Source: Pseudolabrys sp.
GTDB lineage: Bacteria > Pseudomonadota > Alphaproteobacteria > Rhizobiales > Xanthobacteraceae
Assembly: GCA_019246455.1 (NCBI GenBank)
Contig: JAFAQJ010000153.1
Span: 1 to 11,637 of the forward strand
DNA: 11,637 nucleotides
Direction of reading: 5' to 3'
The notes under the pieces were generated by a model. It made no database searches and was not told the origin of the DNA. It was given only the letters and a program-made list of their open reading frames with translations. A program made the translations under genes and the position numbers. Shown one piece after another: positions 6,456-11,637 of the stretch; the first letter of the stretch is position 1; every line of letters begins with the position of its first letter.

Positions 6456-7319
6456 ATGACCTCCCGCTCTTCAGCAACGATCGCTACGCTGGCGCTGATC
6501 GCCGTTGCTGCGGCGGGGGCGGTTGCCTACTACGATTTTTCGGTGCGGCAGGCGCGGCTCGCTGAAGGCCAGGCGTTGCGCGCGCGCGTCATCGAGCTCG
6601 CCAATCGCACGATTGTGCAAGGCTCGCCGCTTGCGTGCCTTGCCGGCGATGTTGGAGACGCGGTTGAGACCGCGTGCGAAAAACTTCTGTTCGCGCGCCC
6701 GGAGACAGTGGCGGCAGCCATCGCCTTCACCGCAGTGCGAATGAGTCTCATTGCCGACGGGCTCGACTATGCCAAACGCGCCGAACCGTCCTTTACTGAT
6801 ACGCTTAATGGTATTCGCCGCGCCGTCGAGCTCGACCGGTTCGGACTCGCGGCGCAAGTCCTATCGACACGCGACGGCTGCACGGTCGACACATGCGCGT
6901 TCTTCGCCCTGACGCGCGATCCTTCCGTGCTCAAGGCCAACATCAAGGCGCGCGCCTACGACGAATATGTGTCGCGCTACGCGGCGTCGTGGAACGCCGA
7001 GGAGAAGCCGGCGGCGAATGACAAGCCGGCCGGTCCGGCGCCAGCGCCCGAAGCGGCGGCCCCACAAGCTGCGCCGCCCGTTCACCAGCCGGTCGCCAAC
7101 AAATACAATTTCCCCTCGGCGGCTTCGATCCCGCCGGTCAGCATCATGAACGCCGAGCCTGCTTTGCCGCCCGATGCAGCTAAAGCCAAAGCCGAGGCCG
7201 ACAAGACGGCGGTCGACAAAGCGGCGGCCGAACGCGGCGTGGTTGAGAAGCAATCAGCGCCCTTGCCGCTGCCGGCCCGGCGTCCGCAGACCGAGGCGGC
7301 GGTTCCGCCGGCGCGCTAA
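6456..7319 (+). CDS. Membrane-anchored protein with four cysteines and a disordered proline/alanine-rich tail
   Basis: I do not recognise this 287-residue protein. Residues 8-26 form a single hydrophobic helix, probably an uncleaved N-terminal anchor. Residues 30-175 look helical and carry four cysteines in two pairs (C61 and C74; C142 and C147), plausibly disulfides if this part is periplasmic. From about residue 180 to the end the sequence is low-complexity: P, A, K and E dominate, with one more ordered patch around KYNFPSAASIPPVSIMN, then a charged A/K/E-rich helix. The stretch could span the periplasm or bind a partner. The ATG at 6456 lacks a clear ribosome site. It lies 24 bases after the Bug stop and 11 bases before the carboxylase alpha start, so it sits within the run. 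No enzymatic motif seen. Confidence 0.75.
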   Translation: MTSRSSATIATLALIAVAAAGAVAYYDFSVRQARLAEGQALRARVIELANRTIVQGSPLACLAGDVGDAVETACEKLLFARPETVAAAIAFTAVRMSLIADGLDYAKRAEPSFTDTLNGIRRAVELDRFGLAAQVLSTRDGCTVDTCAFFALTRDPSVLKANIKARAYDEYVSRYAASWNAEEKPAANDKPAGPAPAPEAAAPQAAPPVHQPVANKYNFPSAASIPPVSIMNAEPALPPDAAKAKAEADKTAVDKAAAERGVVEKQSAPLPLPARRPQTEAAVPPAR

Positions 7320-7330
7320 AGTCGCCCGGC

Positions 7331-9274
7331 ATGTTCAAATCCGTCCTCATCGCCAATCGCGGTGAAATCGCGTGCCGTGTCGCACGCAGCGCGCGCCGGC
7401 TCGGCATGCGCACCATCGCGGTCTATTCGCAGCCGGATGCGCGAGCGCTGCATGTGCGGCTCGCCGACGAGGCACATCCGATCGGACCGGCGGCGGCCGC
7501 GGAAAGTTATCTCGCGATCGAGAAGATCATCGCGGTGGCGGTGGCCGCGCGCGCCGAATGCATTCATCCGGGCTACGGTTTTCTGTCCGAGAACGCCGCG
7601 TTCGCCCAGGCCTGCGCGGACGCCGGCATTGTGTTCGTTGGGCCTTCGCCCGATGCGATCCTGGCGATGGGCTTGAAGGATCGCGCCAAGGCGCTGATGG
7701 AAAAGGCCGGCGTTCCCGTGGTGCCGGGTTATCACGGCGAACGGCAGGACCCGAAATTCCTCAAAGAGAAAGCCTATCAGATCGGCTATCCGGTGCTGAT
7801 CAAGGCGGTGGCGGGGGGCGGCGGCAAAGGCATGCGCCGCGTCGACAAGCATGTCGAATTCGATGCCGCGCTTGAATCCGCAATGCGCGAAGCATCGGCG
7901 GCTTTTCGCGACGAGCGCGTTCTGATCGAAAAATACGTGGCGTCGCCGCGCCATGTCGAAATCCAGGTGTTTGCCGACAAGCACGGCAACGCGATCCACC
8001 TCAACGAGCGCGACTGCTCGCTGCAGCGCCGCCATCAGAAGGTGATCGAGGAAGCGCCGGCGCCGGGCGTGACCGCGGAGGTGCGCGCCGCGATGGGTGC
8101 AGCCGCCGTCGCCGCGGCGAAAGCGGTCAGCTACTCGGGCGCCGGCACCGTCGAGTTTATTGCCGATGGTGCCAAAGGGCTGCGGTCCGACGGTTTCTGG
8201 TTCATGGAAATGAATACGCGGCTTCAGGTCGAGCACCCGGTCACCGAAGCGATCACCGGTCTCGATCTGGTCGAATGGCAATTCCGTGCCGCGGCGGGCG
8301 AGAAACTGCCGCTCGCGCAGAATGCCGTGCCACTCAATGGTCATGCGGTCGAGGCAAGGCTTTATGCCGAAGATCCAGAGCGCGGCTTTCTGCCATCGAC
8401 CGGCAAGTTGCATCGGTTGGAATTGCCATCGGGCGAGGGCATTCGCGTCGACACCGGGGTCGAAACCGGCACCGAGGTGACGCCTTATTACGATCCGATG
8501 ATCGCCAAGGTCATCGCGCACGCCTCCAGCCGCGAAGCGGCGCTCGAGCGGCTCGCAGGTGCCCTCGACCAAACACTGGCGGCAGGACCGCGCACTAACG
8601 TAGCCTTTCTTGCCGCGTTGTGCCGTTCAGCCGATTTCCGCGCGGGCCGTTTCGATACCGGTTTTATCGACGGCCACCTCGGTGAACTGGTGAAAGCGCC
8701 GCAGGGGCTTGATGCGGGCGCGGTCGCGCTTGGCGCGCAGATTCTGATGGGACGGATCGTTCGACCTCAGCCGCGCGATCCTGAGGCACCACCGTCGCCT
8801 TGGGAGGTGACTGATGCGTTCCAGCTCACCGGCCTACGGGCGACGGCGCTTGCCCTGTCAGCCAATGGCGAGCCGGTGACGGCCACGATCCGCTATGACG
8901 CGAACGGCGCGACGGCGACGGTCAACGGCGTCCATGCCGCGGCCGATGCCGTGGCGGTCGAGGCGCCCGATGCGGTCTTTGTTTTGCGGGATGGTCGACA
9001 AACGCGCATCAGCCTGCGCGACCTTGCGGTGAATGAGGCGGCGGGGAGCGGCGATGGCGTGATCCGCGCGCCGATGCACGGCAAAGTGCTGGCGGTTTTC
9101 GTCGAAAAGGGCGCCAAAGTGGCGCGCGGGGAGCGCGTCGCCATCATCGAGGCGATGAAAATGGAGCACACCCTGACGGCGCCGGTCGACGGCGAGGTCG
9201 TGGACATCTCAGCGACACCGCTTGCACAGGTGGCCGAAGGCGCCAAACTGCTTCAGATCAAAGCGGCGAACTGA
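7331..9274 (+). CDS. mccA: Methylcrotonoyl-CoA carboxylase alpha (biotin carboxylase/carrier) subunit
   Basis: A complete 647-residue biotin-dependent carboxylase alpha subunit. The biotin carboxylase part opens with IANRGEIACRV (7-17) and has IHPGYGFLSEN (78-88), the ATP-grasp glycine loop GGGGKGM (162-168) and the catalytic-region motif FMEMNTRLQVEHPVTE (291-306). The C-terminal carrier domain carries EAMKM with the biotinylated lysine at residue 610, 37 residues from the end. It carboxylates its own biotin using ATP and bicarbonate and passes the carboxyl to the beta subunit at 1-1095. Sequence alone does not exclude propionyl- or geranyl-CoA carboxylase alpha; the MCC call rests on length and the nearby MCC-type beta gene. 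The start is 11 bases after the previous stop with no evident Shine-Dalgarno, so translation may depend on coupling. Confidence 0.93.
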   Translation: MFKSVLIANRGEIACRVARSARRLGMRTIAVYSQPDARALHVRLADEAHPIGPAAAAESYLAIEKIIAVAVAARAECIHPGYGFLSENAAFAQACADAGIVFVGPSPDAILAMGLKDRAKALMEKAGVPVVPGYHGERQDPKFLKEKAYQIGYPVLIKAVAGGGGKGMRRVDKHVEFDAALESAMREASAAFRDERVLIEKYVASPRHVEIQVFADKHGNAIHLNERDCSLQRRHQKVIEEAPAPGVTAEVRAAMGAAAVAAAKAVSYSGAGTVEFIADGAKGLRSDGFWFMEMNTRLQVEHPVTEAITGLDLVEWQFRAAAGEKLPLAQNAVPLNGHAVEARLYAEDPERGFLPSTGKLHRLELPSGEGIRVDTGVETGTEVTPYYDPMIAKVIAHASSREAALERLAGALDQTLAAGPRTNVAFLAALCRSADFRAGRFDTGFIDGHLGELVKAPQGLDAGAVALGAQILMGRIVRPQPRDPEAPPSPWEVTDAFQLTGLRATALALSANGEPVTATIRYDANGATATVNGVHAAADAVAVEAPDAVFVLRDGRQTRISLRDLAVNEAAGSGDGVIRAPMHGKVLAVFVEKGAKVARGERVAIIEAMKMEHTLTAPVDGEVVDISATPLAQVAEGAKLLQIKAAN

Positions 9275-9282
9275 TTGTTCCG

Positions 9283-9720
9283 ATGACCCTGAACCTGATC
9301 AAGCTCTGCGTCGGCTGCGATTCCGTCCAGGATCTGGAAGAGTGGATCGAGCAGAAGCTGAAAGAGAAAAGGCGCAAAGGCCAAAAGCCCGAGCACATCC
9401 ACACAACGCGGATGGTGCCCAAGCGCGCCGATGAGCTCAAAGACGGCGGCTCGCTCTATTGGGTCATCAAGGGCCAGGTGACGTGCCGCGAGCGTATCCT
9501 CGATGTCCGCCCGTTCACCGACAAAGACGGCATCGGCCGCTGCCGTGTCGTGCTCGACGGCAAAGTGGTGTTGGTCGAGCCGCGGCCTTATCGCGCGTTC
9601 CAGGGTTGGCGCTATTATCCGGAAAAGGACGCGCCGCGCGATCTGTCGCGCGCCGGGCGCGGCCTCGCGCAACTGCCCGAGCACATGCGGCGCGAATTAC
9701 GGGAACTGGGTCTGCTCTAG
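9283..9720 (+). CDS. DUF1489 family protein
   Basis: A 145-residue cytoplasmic protein of the alphaproteobacterial DUF1489 family, function unknown. Family-typical blocks are [17 protein letters not shown] at the N terminus (cysteines 9 and 12), [13 protein letters not shown] and [20 protein letters not shown] in the middle, then [17 protein letters not shown] and [13 protein letters not shown] third cysteine lies in VTCRE. The CxxC pair might bind metal, but no further ligand cluster is evident. It starts 8 bases after the carboxylase alpha stop without a clear ribosome site, and is the last gene of the run. Its TAG stop overlaps the stop of convergent panC in the four bases CTAG, leaving no space for a terminator. 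Confidence 0.9.
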   Translation: MTLNLIKLCVGCDSVQDLEEWIEQKLKEKRRKGQKPEHIHTTRMVPKRADELKDGGSLYWVIKGQVTCRERILDVRPFTDKDGIGRCRVVLDGKVVLVEPRPYRAFQGWRYYPEKDAPRDLSRAGRGLAQLPEHMRRELRELGLL

Positions 9721-10571
9721 ACCGAGATATTGTCGATCAGCCGCGTCTTGCCGATCGCGGCGGCGACCAGAAGCCGCAAAGGGCCTTTATCGTGCGCCGA
9801 CACCGGCGCCAACGTCTTCGCTTGGCGCAGCTCGAAATAATCGAGCTTGAACCCGGCGCGTTCGATTGCGGCACGGCCGCGCGCCAAGGCATCGGGAAGT
9901 TCCATGCCGTTCTTGAGGTCGGCGGCGCAAGTGGCCAGCGAACGGTGGAGCACGGGCGCCACGGCGCGCTCGATCGGCGCGAGATACGCATTGCGTGAGG
10001 AAAGCGCGAGGCCGTCTTTTTCCCGCACGGTGGGCACGCCGACGACTTTGACCCCAAGGTCGAGGTCGCGCGCCATCTGCGTGACGACGCACAACTGCTG
10101 ATAGTCTTTTTCGCCGAACATCGCGAAATCTGGGCGCACTTGCGTGAACAATTTGGCGACCACGGTGGCGACGCCGCCGAAGAAGTGCGGGCGGAACTTG
10201 TCCTCGAGCCCAGCTTTGGCGGCGCCGTCAGGCTCGATCCGCGTGGCGAAGCCTTGCGGATACATCACCTCCGGTGTCGGCGCCCAGATCAGATCAGCTT
10301 TCTCGGCCGCGAGCGCGGCGATGTCGGCGTTCCAGGTGCGCGGATAACTGCCGAAGTCCTCGTGCGGGGCGAACTGGGTCGGATTGACGAAGATCGAAAC
10401 GACGACGCGCCTCGCTCGCTTTTGCGCCTGTCGCACCAGCGTCAAATGACCGGCGTGTAATGCGCCCATCGTGGGGACGAGCGCCACGCTGCCCAAGGGA
10501 CGGGCATCGAGCGCCTTGCGCAGCGCCACAATCGTGCGGGCCACTTTCGGGGTTCGGGGACGTGCCGCCAT
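9717..10571 (-). CDS. panC: Pantothenate synthetase
   Basis: A 284-residue cytoplasmic ligase that joins pantoate and beta-alanine using ATP, the last step of pantothenate (CoA precursor) synthesis. It belongs to the nucleotidyltransferase fold. The HIGH-like motif appears as [10 protein letters not shown] (33-42). FVNPTQF (61-67), FGEKDYQQ (152-159) and the KMSKS-equivalent region [13 protein letters not shown] (182-194) are all intact. Length fits the family. I chose ATG 10571, giving an N terminus of family length before [12 protein letters not shown]. The GTG at 10622 would add 17 unconserved residues. Neither start has a convincing Shine-Dalgarno. No panB or panD lies in the window. It is convergent with the DUF1489 gene and divergent from mipZ, so it is probably transcribed alone from somewhere in 10572-10743. 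Confidence 0.95.
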   Translation of the reverse strand: MAARPRTPKVARTIVALRKALDARPLGSVALVPTMGALHAGHLTLVRQAQKRARRVVVSIFVNPTQFAPHEDFGSYPRTWNADIAALAAEKADLIWAPTPEVMYPQGFATRIEPDGAAKAGLEDKFRPHFFGGVATVVAKLFTQVRPDFAMFGEKDYQQLCVVTQMARDLDLGVKVVGVPTVREKDGLALSSRNAYLAPIERAVAPVLHRSLATCAADLKNGMELPDALARGRAAIERAGFKLDYFELRQAKTLAPVSAHDKGPLRLLVAAAIGKTRLIDNISV

Positions 10572-10670
10572 TGCTGGTCTAGGACGAGTTGTCTCGATGG
10601 AACTCACAACGGATCGAGGCACTACCTAGCAAAGCACAAGGTAAACGGACAATCGCCGCGTTCACGCAGG

Positions 10671-10717
10671 TTAATGGTTAAACGAGAGTCAACTTGAATA
10701 AAGCTCGCTGCTATAGT
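10671..10717 (+). promoter_or_regulatory. Candidate mipZ promoter with CcrM (GANTC) and CtrA-like half-sites
   Basis: Within the panC-mipZ divergent gap, TATAGT (10712-10717) is a good -10 candidate. The -35 position is weak (TCAACT, 10689-10694, 17-base spacing). GAGTC (10686-10690) is a GANTC site at about -38 to -34, and TTAACCAT, a known CtrA half-site, lies on the minus strand at 10674-10681. A weak -35 with a GANTC nearby fits an activator-dependent cell-cycle promoter. The ribosome site AAGGG (10732-10736) follows. Confidence 0.45.
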
Positions 10718-10743
10718 GACTTGTTGGGGTGAAGGGCGCGTCA

Positions 10744-11637
10744 ATGCTGGTCCAACCGATCAAAGAGAGCAAACAATCCGCGCACGTCGTCGTGCTCGGC
10801 AACGAAAAAGGCGGCTCGGGCAAATCGACGACGGCGCTGCACATCGCAGTCGCTCTGCTCAAGGCCGGACAGCGCGTCGCCACCATCGATCTCGACTCGC
10901 GCCAGCAAAGTTTCACGCACTACATCGACAACCGCCGCGCCTGGGCCGAACGCTCGGGCGTCAAGCTCGAACTGCCGACGCATTTTCGGGTCGCGCGCGC
11001 CGAAGGACCTTCGGTCGAAGGCAACGAGGCGCAGGAGTTTTCGAATTTCTCGCAGGCGATCACCGCGATCGAGCACAGCCACGACGTCGTGGTGGTGGAT
11101 ACGCCCGGCTCCGACACTTACTTGATGCGGCTCGCGCATTCGATGGCCGACACCTTGGTGACGCCACTCAACGACAGCTTCCTCGATCTCGACGTGCTCG
11201 CGACGCTCGATCAGACGACGTTCGCCGTGACCGGCGAAAGCCATTACGCGCAGATGGTGCGCGAGGCGCGCCGCCAGCGCCGCCTGGTCGACGGCAAGCT
11301 CACCGACTGGATCGTGGTGCGCAACCGCCTGTCGACTTTGTCCTCACGCAACAAGCGCCTGGTCGGCGAGGGCATTAATGAACTCGGCAAACGCATGGCG
11401 TTCCGCTCGGTCGACGGTTTCGCCGAGCGCGTCGTCTACCGCGAATTTTTCCCGCGCGGCCTGACCGCGCTCGACGACCTCGACGAAACGACGCTCGGCA
11501 CGCGGCCGAACCTGTTGCATGTCACTGCGCGCGAGGAAGTCGTGGGTCTCCTCAGCGCGCTGCACCTGCCGCTGTCGGAAAACGGCAAGCGCCGCGCCGC
11601 GGCCCGCGCCGAATGGTATTCGGTGATGGACCAGCCG
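10744..11637 (+). CDS. mipZ: MipZ, division-plane positioning ATPase, 3'-partial
   Basis: A ParA/MinD-superfamily ATPase that forms a gradient from the chromosome poles by binding ParB and blocks FtsZ assembly, so the septum forms at mid-cell. The frame is open from ATG 10744 to the window edge (298 codons). The ribosome site AAGGG lies seven bases upstream. The deviant Walker A is NEKGGSGKSTT (20-30; signature K22, catalytic K27), the A' motif is IDLDSRQQ (D49, D51), and Walker B is VVVVDTPGSD (D119). The later blocks TPLNDSFLDLD, DWIVVRNRLST, SSRNKR and VVYREFFPRGLTALDDL are typical of MipZ and set it apart from plasmid ParA and Soj. Caulobacter MipZ is about 275 residues, so this one is slightly long and its end is probably just past the window. 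Confidence 0.94.
   Translation, partial: MLVQPIKESKQSAHVVVLGNEKGGSGKSTTALHIAVALLKAGQRVATIDLDSRQQSFTHYIDNRRAWAERSGVKLELPTHFRVARAEGPSVEGNEAQEFSNFSQAITAIEHSHDVVVVDTPGSDTYLMRLAHSMADTLVTPLNDSFLDLDVLATLDQTTFAVTGESHYAQMVREARRQRRLVDGKLTDWIVVRNRLSTLSSRNKRLVGEGINELGKRMAFRSVDGFAERVVYREFFPRGLTALDDLDETTLGTRPNLLHVTAREEVVGLLSALHLPLSENGKRRAAARAEWYSVMDQP

Noticed and set aside
7316..8572. Long open frame (418 codons) antisense to the carboxylase alpha gene
   Set aside because: Its product is R/H/G-rich and resembles no family. It mirrors a clearly real gene in GC-rich DNA, where antisense frames stay open by codon bias.
10623..10670. panC promoter TTGTCC with a TAGGTA -10
   Set aside because: The -10 match is too poor to call.
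10671..10681. Full CtrA box (TTAA-N7-TTAA) upstream of mipZ
   Set aside because: The two TTAA halves are only 3 bases apart, not 7. Only a half-site TTAACCAT can be supported.
10716..11378. 220-codon frame on the plus strand overlapping mipZ
   Set aside because: Out-of-frame, arginine-rich translation; the overlapping frame contains all the MipZ motifs.

Overview
The window looks like chromosomal DNA of a GC-rich alphaproteobacterium, most likely Hyphomicrobiales (Rhizobiales) in the Bradyrhizobium/Xanthobacteraceae neighbourhood. This rests on a MipZ-type division ATPase, a DUF1489 protein, a DUF3617 protein, an orphan Bug/TctC-type binding protein and several short membrane proteins of a kind I associate with that order. 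The genus is an inference from family recognition. I see no insertion sequence, phage gene, tRNA, rRNA or CRISPR array, and no gene-free stretch longer than about 185 bases.

Layout. The window opens inside the methylcrotonoyl-CoA carboxylase beta subunit gene (1-1095, +), closely followed by a secreted DUF3617 protein (1110-1577, +). A patch of small envelope genes follows: a 47-residue membrane protein (1597-1740, -), a secreted class II-like cytochrome c (1891-2430, +), a 54-residue membrane protein (2506-2670, -), an MFS transporter (2788-3999, -) and a 73-residue membrane protein (4142-4363, -). A strong hairpin terminator lies between the last two. A protein with a very basic N-terminal tail (4548-5018, +) comes next.

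A tightly packed plus-strand run follows: GYD-domain protein (5115-5450), Bug/TctC binding protein (5454-6431), membrane-anchored unknown (6456-7319), methylcrotonoyl-CoA carboxylase alpha subunit (7331-9274) and DUF1489 protein (9283-9720). Gaps are 3, 24, 11 and 8 bases, so it is probably one transcription unit. It ends stop-over-stop against panC (9717-10571, -). The window closes with mipZ (10744 to the right edge, +), divergent from panC across a 172-base region that holds candidate cell-cycle control sites.

How the genes work together. The two carboxylase subunits act together in leucine/isovalerate breakdown, carboxylating 3-methylcrotonyl-CoA. Here their genes lie about 6.2 kb apart, with minus-strand genes between them, so they cannot share one simple operon. 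panC makes pantothenate, the CoA precursor. mipZ places the division septum. The rest are mainly envelope proteins of unknown role. I see no defence, toxin-antitoxin or biosynthetic system. The most worthwhile leads are a pair of paralogous small membrane proteins sharing a VNWD motif, candidate CcrM/GcrA and CtrA sites upstream of mipZ, and the split carboxylase genes.
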